NCBI RefSeq assembly: GCF_000756375.1
Contig: NZ_JNFD01000047.1
Coordinates: 148,414-212,413, forward strand
Length of the DNA stretch: 64,000 nt
Reading direction: 5' to 3'
DNA from: Sphingopyxis sp. LC81
GTDB lineage: Bacteria; Pseudomonadota; Alphaproteobacteria; Sphingomonadales; Sphingomonadaceae
The notes below the pieces were generated by a model. The model searched no databases and was not told the origin of the DNA. It worked only from the letters and a program-made list of their open reading frames with translations. Shown here in pieces: positions 1 to 7,816 of the stretch. Position 1 is the first letter of the stretch, and the number at the start of each line of letters is the position of its first letter. The translations under genes and the position numbers were made by a program.

Positions 1-189
1 GATTATGGTCAGCAGCCCATCTCGATCACCCTGAGCAGTTGATAAAAGAGATGGTGAAGATACGGCGCGTTGAAAACCATCCGGTGCATCATCCGGGAAA
101 AGTGAACCCCAAAGTTGGAGTGCATCTTCCTGATGCTGCCCCGTCGCAACAAACAGCACGCCTTGAATGCTGTCGGCTTCAAATTTCAT
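1..189 (-). CDS. Hypothetical protein, C-terminus cut off by window edge
   Basis: An open frame of 63 codons without a stop runs from an ATG at 189 to the left edge; the start of the protein reads MKFEADSIQGVLFVATGQHQ and is followed by a mixed, globular-looking sequence. An AGGA sequence lies about 11 bases before this ATG; a second in-frame ATG at 201 is an alternative start. No known domain is recognised. It lies downstream of leuA on the same strand, separated by about 110 bases. The support is the natural amino-acid composition and the absence of a convincing frame on the opposite strand. Confidence 0.5.
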   Translation of the reverse strand, partial: MKFEADSIQGVLFVATGQHQEDALQLWGSLFPDDAPDGFQRAVSSPSLLSTAQGDRDGLLTII

Positions 190-300
190 TCGGATTCCCA
201 TCCTGCACGACTATCAAAACTTCCCTGTCAAAATGCTATGTAACCACGGATCGCTGAGAAGCAATGAAATGAATGCCCATTAGATAGGGTCTGAAGGCGA

Positions 301-1965
301 TTAGGCCCCATTTCCCGCCGACAAGATCGCCCGCACACTCGCCGTCGCGACGTCGGTATCGAGTCCGCAGCCGAACAGGCTCTTCCCGTCCGCGGTGCGG
401 CACTCCACATAGGCCGCGGCCTGCACATTGCTGCCCTGGCCGATCGCGTGTTCGCTATAGTCGACGATGTCCATGATCGGGCCGCCTGACTCCGCAAGCG
501 CGGCGATGACGCTGCTCATCAGGCCGTTGCCGCGGCCGCTGACGCTGCGCGGGGTGCCGTCGATGGTGAGCTTGCCGGCGAAGATGCGGTCGGTGCCCGC
601 GTGGCTCTCCGACCAGTCGACGAGCTGGAAGCGCTTGCCCTCGGTGACCAGATAGGCGTGGTCGAAGGCGCCCCAGATGTCCTCGGCGCCGAGTTCGCGG
701 CTTGTCTCGTCGGCCAAGGCCTGCACGACGTGGCTGAAGCTCGCCTGCATTTTCTTGGGCAGTTTCAGGCCCTTGTCCTGTTCGAGCACCCACGCGACGC
801 CGCCCTTGCCCGACTGGCTGTTGACGCGGATCACCGCTTCATAGCTGCGGCCGAGGTCGGCGGGGTCGATGGGGAGGTAGGGGACTTCCCAGCGCTCGTC
901 ATTCTGGCGCTCGCGCGCGGCGAAGCCCTTCTTGATCGCGTCCTGATGGCTGCCCGAGAACGCCGTGTAGACGAGCTCGCCGCCATAGGGGTGGCGCGGG
1001 TGCACCGGCAGGCGGTTGCAATATTCGACCGTCTGGATGACCTCGTCGATGTTCGAGAAGTCGAGCTGCGGGTCGACGCCCTGCGTGTACATGTTGAGCG
1101 CGATGGTGACGAGGCAGGTGTTGCCGGTGCGCTCGCCATTGCCGAACAGGCAGCCCTCGACGCGGTCGGCGCCCGCGAGCAGGCCGAGTTCGGCCGCCGC
1201 GACGCCGGTGCCGCGGTCGTTGTGCGTGTGCAGGCTGATGATCGCCTTGTCGCGGCCGGGCAGATTCTTGCCGAAATATTCGATCTGGTCGGCGTAGATG
1301 TTCGGGGTCGCCGCCTCGACCGTCGCGGGGAGGTTGAGGATGATCGGGTTGTCGGTGGTGGGTTGCAGGATGTCCATCACCGCGGCGCACACCTCGATGC
1401 TGAAATCGATCTCGGTCGTCGAGAAGCATTCGGGGCTGTACTGGAAACGCCAGTTGGTCTGCGGCAGGCGCGCGGCATTGTCGCGGAGCTGCTTCGCGCC
1501 GTCGATCGCGATCTGCTTGATGTCGGCCTGATCCATGCCGAACACGATCTTGCGCCAGGCGGGGGCGACGGCGTTGTAGACGTGGACGATCGCGGTCTTG
1601 GCGCCCGCGAGGCTGTCGAAGCTGGTGCGGATGAGGTCGGCGCGCGACTGGGTCAGCACTTGTGGTGTCACATCGTCGGGGATGCGGCCCGATTTGACGA
1701 GGCCCGAGATGAAGTCGAACTCGGTCGCGCCGGCGCTGGGGAAGCCGACTTCGATCTCTTTCAGGCCGATGCGGACGAGCAGGTCGAAGAAGCGCGCCTT
1801 TTTCTCGGCATCCATCGGGTCGATCAGCGCCTGATTGCCGTCGCGCATGTCGGTGGAGAGCCAGATCGGCGCCTTGGTGGTGACGCGGCCGGGCCATTCG
1901 CGGTTGCTCAAGGGAACCTGCGGAAAGGCGCTGTACTTGACCGAGGGGTCGCGGAGCATGGTCAT
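301..1965 (-). CDS. leuA: 2-isopropylmalate synthase
   Basis: First committed step of leucine synthesis: condenses acetyl-CoA with 2-ketoisovalerate. The 554-residue protein is of the long LeuA type. Its TIM-barrel begins with the substrate/metal motif DMRDGNQAL (about residues 40-48), followed by the metal-binding HTHNDRGTG motif and the GNGERTGN motif near residue 280. The last ~120 residues form the LeuA allosteric domain where leucine feedback acts in this family. The start at 1965 follows an AGAAG sequence; an ATG two codons later is possible. A putative leucine-rich leader peptide lies 84 bases upstream, suggesting leucine-sensitive expression. leuCD and leuB are not in the window. Confidence 0.97.
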   Translation of the reverse strand: MTMLRDPSVKYSAFPQVPLSNREWPGRVTTKAPIWLSTDMRDGNQALIDPMDAEKKARFFDLLVRIGLKEIEVGFPSAGATEFDFISGLVKSGRIPDDVTPQVLTQSRADLIRTSFDSLAGAKTAIVHVYNAVAPAWRKIVFGMDQADIKQIAIDGAKQLRDNAARLPQTNWRFQYSPECFSTTEIDFSIEVCAAVMDILQPTTDNPIILNLPATVEAATPNIYADQIEYFGKNLPGRDKAIISLHTHNDRGTGVAAAELGLLAGADRVEGCLFGNGERTGNTCLVTIALNMYTQGVDPQLDFSNIDEVIQTVEYCNRLPVHPRHPYGGELVYTAFSGSHQDAIKKGFAARERQNDERWEVPYLPIDPADLGRSYEAVIRVNSQSGKGGVAWVLEQDKGLKLPKKMQASFSHVVQALADETSRELGAEDIWGAFDHAYLVTEGKRFQLVDWSESHAGTDRIFAGKLTIDGTPRSVSGRGNGLMSSVIAALAESGGPIMDIVDYSEHAIGQGSNVQAAAYVECRTADGKSLFGCGLDTDVATASVRAILSAGNGA

Positions 1966-2048
1966 GGTGTTAAAACTTCTTCTGGTGGTTGCGATGCTGT
2001 GTCGATCGGACCCTTGAGCGGGTGGCCGCGACTAGCGCGCAGCCAGTG
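1966..2048 (-). promoter_or_regulatory. Putative leuA attenuator region
   Basis: Transcribed leader between the leucine-rich mini-ORF and leuA. On the minus strand it can form a CACGCC/GGCGTG hairpin overlapping the mini-ORF stop, then a GGCTGCG/CGCGGCC hairpin (one G-U pair). These could be alternative structures set by ribosome position. A strong U-run after a stem is not obvious (only TTTT next to the leuA start), so the mechanism may be attenuation or control of leuA translation. Inferred from sequence only. Confidence 0.45.
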
Positions 2049-2099
2049 TCACGCCCAAGGGCGTGTAAGTCGCAGAAGAAGAAGGGCGTTGCCGCGCAT
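2049..2099 (-). CDS. Putative leuA leader peptide
   Basis: A 16-codon frame reads MRGNALLLLRLTRPWA then stop. Five of 16 residues are leucine, four of them consecutive (CTT CTT CTT CTG), the hallmark of ribosome-mediated leucine attenuation. It lies on the leuA strand and ends 83 bases before leuA. No strong ribosome-binding site is visible before its ATG. Leucine leader peptides ahead of leuA are known in alphaproteobacteria and gammaproteobacteria, which supports the reading, but nothing here shows that it is translated. Confidence 0.6.
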   Translation of the reverse strand: MRGNALLLLRLTRPWA

Positions 2100-2168
2100 G
2101 GGGAGGCTATTGGTTCAAAATGTCGCGTTTGGCAAGGGGGGAGTGTGAAAATTGCGTCGCGGGCGGGC

Positions 2169-2657
2169 TCAGCCTGTCACCCATTCGACCTTGGGATCGT
2201 TGAAATCGACGACGTCGGCGAGCTCGCGGACGTTGGGATAGCCGTAGCCGACGAGGTTGATGAAGGTCTGGATATTGAGCGCGAGCGCCGCCGATTTGAG
2301 CGGCACGGGGCTGCGGTGGTTCGAGAAATTATTGTTGCAATAGATGAGGATGGGACGGTCGGCGTTCGCGCCAACGACCGCGGCGAGGCTCTCGGCGGTG
2401 AAGTCGGTGAGCGGCAGGTTGACCGCGCCCTTGATGTGGCCGCGCGCGAAGGCGTCCTTCGAGCGCGCGTCGAGGAGCAGGGTGCCGGGCTTCGCGGCCT
2501 CGGCCTTGAACGCGTCGAAGGCGATGAGGCGCGTCGCACGCGCGGGGGCGACGCTGGCGGTCAGCGTCTGGAAGGCGGGATAGTCGATTTGCGGATTGGC
2601 CTGCGCCAGCGCGGGGGTGGCGGCGGTGAGGGCGAGAGCGAGAAGCAGCGTGCGCAT
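2169..2657 (-). CDS. Exported rhodanese-like protein
   Basis: 162 residues. An N-terminal signal peptide (about residues 1-20, ending ALAQA) predicts export to the periplasm. A single rhodanese domain follows: LLDARSKDAFARGHI near residues 61-74 and the active-site loop IYCNNNF with candidate catalytic cysteine C107. Rhodanese folds carry sulfur on that cysteine; the substrate cannot be told. The loop lacks the usual CRxGxR form, so sulfurtransferase activity is uncertain. It stands alone, downstream of the acidic protein gene at 2786-3142 and separated from it by a likely terminator. Confidence 0.85.
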   Translation of the reverse strand: MRTLLLALALTAATPALAQANPQIDYPAFQTLTASVAPARATRLIAFDAFKAEAAKPGTLLLDARSKDAFARGHIKGAVNLPLTDFTAESLAAVVGANADRPILIYCNNNFSNHRSPVPLKSAALALNIQTFINLVGYGYPNVRELADVVDFNDPKVEWVTG

Positions 2658-2725
2658 GGTGATCCTCCCTTGAATAGGAGGAGGCTACGCCGTGCTTGCT
2701 GGCTCTGCGATGAACCGAAAATGTC

Positions 2726-2756
2726 GCCGGACCGCAAAGCGGCTTCGCGGTCCGGC
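2726..2756 (-). terminator. Likely terminator of the 2786-3142 gene
   Basis: A perfect 10-bp stem (2726-2735 with 2747-2756) around an 11-base loop, followed on the minus strand by ATTTTC. It sits 30 bases after the stop of the gene at 2786. The T-run is short, so efficiency is uncertain. Confidence 0.5.
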
Positions 2757-2785
2757 GCAGTGCAGGGGGTGGTGGCGGGGCGGGA

Positions 2786-3142
2786 TCAGGCGGCTTCGCT
2801 CGCGTCGTCGTCTTCGTCCCACGGTTCGAAAACCTCGTCCTCGATCAAATTGTCGACCGCGTGGATGCGTACGCCGATGCACCAGTCCAGCAGCGGGCCT
2901 TCCCATGCGGCCTCGACTTCGCTGAGGACTTCGGCGGCGTCCTTAGGGCGATCGCCGACGAGGTCGAAATCCTGCACGCCGTCGTCGGGCGGGGTGATGT
3001 AGACATGCGGGTCGAGCCGGATATTCGCCCAGCCCGCGGTGGGGGCGAGACCCTCGACCTCGACGACCAGCAGCGGATTTTCCTCGTCACCGTCGATCGA
3101 GGCGTTCACTTCGACAATTTCGCGTACCAGTTCGCTCATCAC
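2786..3142 (-). CDS. Acidic conserved hypothetical protein
   Basis: 118 residues, start either at 3142 or at the next ATG (3139). Strongly acidic, ending in a run of Asp/Glu (DEDDDASEAA). No signal peptide, membrane segment or known motif is visible; it appears to be a soluble cytosolic protein. It lies 85 bases after the exported YceI gene on the same strand, with a strong terminator between, and therefore probably has its own promoter. Function unknown. Confidence 0.7.
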   Translation of the reverse strand: MMSELVREIVEVNASIDGDEENPLLVVEVEGLAPTAGWANIRLDPHVYITPPDDGVQDFDLVGDRPKDAAEVLSEVEAAWEGPLLDWCIGVRIHAVDNLIEDEVFEPWDEDDDASEAA

Positions 3143-3156
3143 ATGGCTCCTGTACG

Positions 3157-3188
3157 AAAAGGGGCGGGACCCGCGAAGGTCCCGCCCC
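3157..3188 (-). terminator. Rho-independent terminator of the yceI-like gene
   Basis: An 11-bp perfect GC-rich stem (3161-3171 with 3178-3188) with a 6-base loop, followed on the minus strand by TTTT (3157-3160). It lies 40 bases after the stop of the YceI-family gene. Confidence 0.8.
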
Positions 3189-3227
3189 GTTCATACGCAG
3201 CGCGTGTGACAGATTGGCGTGAGCGGC

Positions 3228-3866
3228 TTACTGCTTTTCGAACGCGGCGTGGATTTCGAGTTCGACCGCGTCGCTGACGTAGGGAATGCCCATCGACACG
3301 CCGAAATCGCTGCGCTTGATCGTCGTTTCGGCCTGGAAACCGATGGTTTCCTTCTTGTTCATGCCGACGCCCGCGCCGTGGAAATCGACGTCGAGCGTGA
3401 CGGGCTTGGTCACGCCGTTGAGCGTCAAATTGCCGGTGACCTTCGCTTCGTCACCGTCGCTGCCCGGCACGACGCTGGTCGAGACGAATTTGGCGTCGGC
3501 GGGGGCAGCGCCGAAGAAGTCGGGCTTGCCGCCGTCCTTGCCGGCGCGCAGCAGGTGGCTGGTCAGCCCGGCGCTGGCGGTAGTGACCTTTGCCACGGGG
3601 ATCGTGACGTCGACCTTGGCGGCGGCGAGATTCTTGGGATCGATGACGAGCGTGCCGGTCACGTCGCCGAAGATGCCGGTATATTTGCTGAAGCCGAGGT
3701 GATCGACTTCCCACACGACCATCGTGTGGCCGGCGTCGGCGGCGTAGGTGCCCGCGGTGACGCGCGTCTTGTCGGGCGCGCCGGGGGCGGAACCGCCCTG
3801 CGCGAGGACGATCGGGGTCGCCACGACGGCGAGTGCGAGGGCGGCGAGGGGGACGATGCGACGCAT
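3228..3866 (-). CDS. YceI-family periplasmic protein
   Basis: 212 residues with a signal peptide of about 23 residues ending VLAQG. The rest matches the YceI lipocalin-like barrel: AGTYAADAGHTMVVWEVDHLGFSKY near the start (the D..H.xx.F.v.H.g.s pattern), VTGNLTLNGVTKPVTLDV near residue 145, and IKRSDFGVSMGIPYVSD near the end. Family members bind isoprenoid or polyisoprenoid lipids in the periplasm; a ligand is not identifiable here. Monocistronic, closed by a clear terminator. Confidence 0.9.
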   Translation of the reverse strand: MRRIVPLAALALAVVATPIVLAQGGSAPGAPDKTRVTAGTYAADAGHTMVVWEVDHLGFSKYTGIFGDVTGTLVIDPKNLAAAKVDVTIPVAKVTTASAGLTSHLLRAGKDGGKPDFFGAAPADAKFVSTSVVPGSDGDEAKVTGNLTLNGVTKPVTLDVDFHGAGVGMNKKETIGFQAETTIKRSDFGVSMGIPYVSDAVELEIHAAFEKQ

Positions 3867-4062
3867 GAGGAAGTCTCCTGTTGAGGGCGGCGCGAAGCTA
3901 GGCGAAGGCGAGGGACGGCGTCAATAAGCCCGACGGAAACGCAGCGTTGCGATTTCGTCCCACGGCGGTGCGCCGTCGCAAGGCGCTTGTGCCGCGCCCG
4001 CTTTCATGCTGCAATGCGGTAAGTTACGGAAGCTGGGCACGAAGGCTGGGGGGCCGACGTCG

Positions 4063-5169
4063 ATGGATAGCTTGTTCGTCCGCGAAGCGGGCGAGGTCGA
4101 AAATGCCTTTCTGGCGGCGCCGTTCGAGGAGGACGGCTGGAACGCGGCGCTGCGCCTGTTCGCGCGGCGGACGGGGTCGTCGCGCGCGCAATTGCTGGGG
4201 CTGGGCGACGACGCGACGTTGTTCAACTTCATGCCCGATATCGACCCCGCCTATCAGCGCGAGTTCGTGGAAATCGAGGGGTGGCGGCCCGAGGTCAACT
4301 GGCGCGTCGCCGCGGGCGGCCGGCCGCTCGAAATATTGAGCGAGGCGCATTACGACATCGCGCGCCAGCACAGCGGCACCGACGATTATGAAGAGCATAT
4401 CCGCAAGTGGGACGGCGTCCAAGGCTGCCAGACCGTGCTGGTCGAGGGCGAGGGGCTGCTCGTCGGGCTGGCGGCGCTGCGATCCGAGCGCGACGGCCGC
4501 ACCGGGCGGCGCGACCGCAAGCTGTTCGCCGCGGGCGCGACCTATGCGCTGGCGGCGGTGCGCATGCAGCAGGCGATGGCGCAGCGCGGCGCCGCGATGA
4601 CCGTCGGCGCGTTCGACGCGATCGGCGTCGCTGCGTTCCTGATCGATCGGCAGGGCGCGGTCGCCGCATTGTCGGGGGCGGCCGAGGCGATCGTCGGCGA
4701 CGGTGCCGGTGGGGCGCTGCGCCTGCGCCGCGGCCGGCTGGGCGCCGCGCGCCGCGATGCCGATGCGGCGTTGCAGGCGGCGCTGGCGCGCGCGCTGGAC
4801 GGGGAGGCGATGCAGCAGCATTGGATCGCCTCGCCGGAGGAGGGCGGAGACGGGTTATTGTGCGAACTTTTTCGCCTGCCGCGACGCGAATGGGATTTCG
4901 GGTTCGACCCGCGCGTGCTGGTCGTTGTGCGGCGCGCCGTGGATATTCCGGCGATGCGGATCGTGCCGCTGCGCGCGGCGCTGGGCCTGACCGCGGCCGA
5001 GGCCGAGATCGCGCTGCGCCTCGCGAACGGCGAGGCGCGCGAGGATATCGCGGCCGGGCGCGGCACGAGCGCGCAAACGCTGGGCACGCAGATCAAGTCG
5101 ATCCTGCGCAAGAGCGATGTCGCCCGCGAGGCCGAACTGACGGCGCTGGTGAACCGTTTGCTGCGCTGA
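4063..5169 (+). CDS. LuxR-type helix-turn-helix transcriptional regulator
   Basis: 368 residues from the ATG at 4063; the frame is open further upstream, but the sequence before this ATG looks non-coding. The N-terminal ~300 residues have no recognised sensor domain and are rich in Ala/Arg. The C-terminal ~65 residues form a LuxR/GerE-like DNA-binding domain (LGLTAAEAEIALRLANGEA then a recognition helix SAQTLGTQIKSILRK). It lacks an acyl-homoserine-lactone-binding signature and a response-regulator receiver. Large sphingomonad regulators of this form are common. Target genes unknown; the next gene downstream is on the opposite strand. Confidence 0.8.
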   Translation: MDSLFVREAGEVENAFLAAPFEEDGWNAALRLFARRTGSSRAQLLGLGDDATLFNFMPDIDPAYQREFVEIEGWRPEVNWRVAAGGRPLEILSEAHYDIARQHSGTDDYEEHIRKWDGVQGCQTVLVEGEGLLVGLAALRSERDGRTGRRDRKLFAAGATYALAAVRMQQAMAQRGAAMTVGAFDAIGVAAFLIDRQGAVAALSGAAEAIVGDGAGGALRLRRGRLGAARRDADAALQAALARALDGEAMQQHWIASPEEGGDGLLCELFRLPRREWDFGFDPRVLVVVRRAVDIPAMRIVPLRAALGLTAAEAEIALRLANGEAREDIAAGRGTSAQTLGTQIKSILRKSDVAREAELTALVNRLLR

Positions 5170-5380
5170 AGGAACGGAACGGAAGATACCGGCGGCGGGT
5201 CGCGTGCCGCCGATATCCCCCCTCAGGCCGGGCGCCGTCGTTGCCGTGCAACGCCGTGCCCACCATCATCCACCGGCAGGCCGAGGCAAGCCGTTGATCG
5301 GCGGCGGGTATCATCGATCTGTTGCGGGTGTCATACCCTGTCCGGGGTATATGCGACGAGCGGAGGGCTAGGCCCTGACC

Positions 5381-5794
5381 CTAGGGCGCGCGGCGTGCCT
5401 CGAACCATTCGCGCATCGCCGCGGCGGCGCAGCCGGTGAAGCCGTAGCTGCCGACGGGCGAGCAGCTGTTCGGGCGGCTCGCTGCCGCGGCGCCATTGTT
5501 ATAGCCGTCGACGGCCGAGGCCCAGCTGCCGCCGCCGGCGGGGACGTCTTCCTTCAGCTCCTCGCGCAATTCCTTGGGCACGCGGTAGCGTTCGGTCTCG
5601 GGCTGCTGCGCGCAGACGACGATCTCGTCGCCTTTGGGTTCGGGGCACGGTTCGTCGCCATAGGTATAGAGGACCGAGGTGCGCTGCGGCGGCTCGCCCG
5701 ATTGCGCGAGCGAGCTGTCATTCTGCGCCAGTGCGGGCGCGGCGAAGGCGAGCGCCGCGAAGAGGGGGAGGAGGAGGCCGGCTGTTTTCTTCAT
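5381..5794 (-). CDS. Exported hypothetical protein
   Basis: 137 residues from the ATG at 5794 (MKKTAG); an upstream in-frame ATG at 5812 is less likely because MKKTAG begins a classical signal peptide cleaved after APALAQ. The mature part holds a Cys-containing segment (EPCPEPKGDEIVVCAQ) seen in sphingomonad exported proteins of unknown function, then a Gly/Ala-rich stretch and two further Cys near the end (NSCSP, GFTGCAAAA), compatible with disulfides. Function unknown. Confidence 0.75.
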   Translation of the reverse strand: MKKTAGLLLPLFAALAFAAPALAQNDSSLAQSGEPPQRTSVLYTYGDEPCPEPKGDEIVVCAQQPETERYRVPKELREELKEDVPAGGGSWASAVDGYNNGAAAASRPNSCSPVGSYGFTGCAAAAMREWFEARRAP

Positions 5795-6062
5795 TATCGA
5801 TCGCGTTCCCATACCCCGTATCCCCGCGGCGCAGATTGCCGTGCGGAGATGAACCTAAGCCGAACTCGTCCGGCGTAACCCATTGCGCTTTCGGCGGGAA
5901 CGGGAATGCGGCGGCCCGGCGCGGGGCCGATGTTACTCAGATGGTGTTTCGGAAATGAAAAACCAGCCCCGTTCCGGTCGTTCGTCGCAGCGCGGGTGCG
6001 TCATCCCGGCAGGTGCGAAATTTCAACGAGGATCGGGATAGGCTGCTATGGGGTGGGGAGCG
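5795..6062. other. Intergenic, no gene seen
   Basis: No frame with convincing composition on either strand; it holds the promoter region of the 5381-5794 gene and leads into the repeat element at 6063. Confidence 0.5.
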
Positions 6063-6275
6063 GCCATAAAGATCCTCCCTGCGGCGAAGCCGTGGGGAGG
6101 GGGAGTGTTGGGTCGTCCAGTCCCCCGGAGTGTAGGGTTGGATTGCCGGGGGCAATCCAACCCTACACTCCGCGAAGCGGTGGTGGAGGGGTCGCAACGG
6201 CGCGTCATAACCCCTCCGTCAGCGCTTCGCGCTGCCACCTCCCCATCGCTGCGCGACAGGGAGGATCTTTATGGC
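6063..6275. repeat. MITE-like repeat with 19-bp terminal inverted repeats, copy 1
   Basis: Ends are perfect inverted repeats: GCCATAAAGATCCTCCCTG at 6063-6081 and its complement at 6257-6275. Inside, an 18-bp pair (AGTGTAGGGTTGGATTGC and its complement, around 6128-6175) forms a second long hairpin. The right arm (6214-6266) is repeated in reverse orientation at 11697-11746. No coding potential; behaves like a small non-autonomous element. Confidence 0.75.
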
Positions 6276-6391
6276 AGCAATCGGTCGATATCGTCGCCGC
6301 GGAGCGGCTGTCTTGACCGGCAAATGTTCCGGCAGCCGATCTTTGATGTGAACCGACTGGAGCGCCGCGCCTAACATGCTAAGGGCATCCC

Positions 6392-6712
6392 ATGCTTCAC
6401 ATGCACGGCCGCGGCGGCACCGTCCAAATCGATGGTGTCAAATATGACTGGGAACTCCTGAGCGAGCCCCAACTATCCTCTTCCGATGGCTGGAAGGGCA
6501 TGACGGTCGCCTTGCGCCAGAGAGATATGCCACGCGAAGCCGTGCTGGAATTTCCGACGCCAAAGCGCCTGTTGAAAGGATTGCCGAAAGGGCGTTCGCA
6601 GATCAACGACGCGATAGCCTCGCGAGGGGTGCGAGCGGCATTGTCGGCAGGATGGGACCCGGCTTCTCGCGGCAAGCCGACGGTCTTCATGGTTGATGCC
6701 AACGGCGACTAA
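6392..6712 (+). CDS. Conserved hypothetical protein
   Basis: 106 residues, start ATG at 6392, composition of a small soluble protein (VQIDGVKYDWELLSEPQ at the front; PKRLLKGLPKGRSQINDA in the middle). No signal peptide or membrane segment. It converges on rlmJ with 20 bases between the stops. No function is suggested; the earlier half reads like a beta-rich fold, the later half helical. Confidence 0.65.
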   Translation: MLHMHGRGGTVQIDGVKYDWELLSEPQLSSSDGWKGMTVALRQRDMPREAVLEFPTPKRLLKGLPKGRSQINDAIASRGVRAALSAGWDPASRGKPTVFMVDANGD

Positions 6713-6732
6713 ACGGAAGATGAAGGTTTATC

Positions 6733-7563
6733 TTAATCGCCCAACCAATCGGTTGTGATCTGGCCCCTATGCCCCTCCGGCGCCAGCGCGGCGCGCAGGG
6801 CTTCCAGCAGAGGCGGCAGCGCCTGCGTGAAGGCATAGGGCGGGTTGACGATAAAAAGGCCCGCGCCGTTATAGATGTCGGGCTGATCGCTATCGTACAA
6901 CCAATGCTCCACCACCAGAAACTTCGGGATGCCGAGCTTACGTAGCTGCGCCTTCCACCGCACATGCGTGGCGCGGTCTTTCAGCGGATACCAGACGACC
7001 GTCACGCCATGCGCCCATTTGCGGTGGGCCGCGGCGAGGGTGGCGGTGATACGCGCGCGTTCATCGGTCTGCTCGTACGGCGGGTCGACCACCACCACGC
7101 CGCGCGCGGTGCGGGGCGGCAGCATCGCCAGCCAAAACTCGTAGGCGTCGCGCTCATGCACGGCGGCGGATGTGTCGCGCATCGCGCCTCGCAGGGCATA
7201 GACGTCTTCGGGATGTTTCTCGTTCAGGATCAGAAAATCCTGCGGACGCAGAAGCTGCGCCAAGAAGCGCGGCGATCCGGGATAGAGGCGCGGCTCTTCC
7301 CCGGCATTTACCGCCTGTACGGCGGCGCGATAGTCGTCCAGCAACGGGTTCGTGTCGGCAAAGGCGCGCACTACGCCCTGTGTAGCCTCGCCGGTGCGTT
7401 GCGCGTCATCGCCGCCAAGGTCGTACAGGCCGCAGCCGGCGTGGGTGTCGATCAGGGTGAGCGGGCTCTCTTTGAGCTGCAACGCCCGCACGAGGGCGAT
7501 GAGCAGGCAGTGCTTTACGACATCGGCGCTGTTTCCAGCATGAAAGCTATGGCGATAATTCAT
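6733..7563 (-). CDS. rlmJ: 23S rRNA (adenine-N6)-methyltransferase RlmJ
   Basis: 276 residues matching RlmJ (YhiR), which methylates N6 of adenine 2030 of 23S rRNA using S-adenosylmethionine. Seen: the family start MNYRHSFHAGNSADVVKH, the SAM-binding segment LIDTHAGCGLYDLGG (about 37-51) and the catalytic DPPY at 160-163, followed by VTVVWYPLKD. Length is normal for the family. No operon partner; about 250 bases without a gene separate it from bioA on the right. Confidence 0.95.
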   Translation of the reverse strand: MNYRHSFHAGNSADVVKHCLLIALVRALQLKESPLTLIDTHAGCGLYDLGGDDAQRTGEATQGVVRAFADTNPLLDDYRAAVQAVNAGEEPRLYPGSPRFLAQLLRPQDFLILNEKHPEDVYALRGAMRDTSAAVHERDAYEFWLAMLPPRTARGVVVVDPPYEQTDERARITATLAAAHRKWAHGVTVVWYPLKDRATHVRWKAQLRKLGIPKFLVVEHWLYDSDQPDIYNGAGLFIVNPPYAFTQALPPLLEALRAALAPEGHRGQITTDWLGD

Positions 7564-7816
7564 TGTAATTCAGTATCCTGGCGATCTGCCTCTATACCAA
7601 CGGCTGGGCACGGAAGCCGGGCGCGAGGCGATGGAAGCAACCAATCCGGTGCCCGTATAGAGTCGGGCGGAAACCTTCAAAGCATTCTGCACAAGGCCTC
7701 AAGGAGCCGGATGCGATTGGCTTTGACTGCGGCGCTTCGACGTCCGCGTCTGTCAGTAGCGGACCTGCACCCGCCCAATGTCGAATGACTTGGATCGGTC
7801 GTTTCCCGCCACTGTC

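Noticed and set aside
39..257. Plus-strand 72-codon frame at the left edge
   Set aside because: Lies antisense to the more natural partial gene at 1-189.
601..2148. Plus-strand 515-codon frame over leuA
   Set aside because: Antisense shadow of leuA in high-GC DNA; Arg/Ala/Gly-rich, no motifs.
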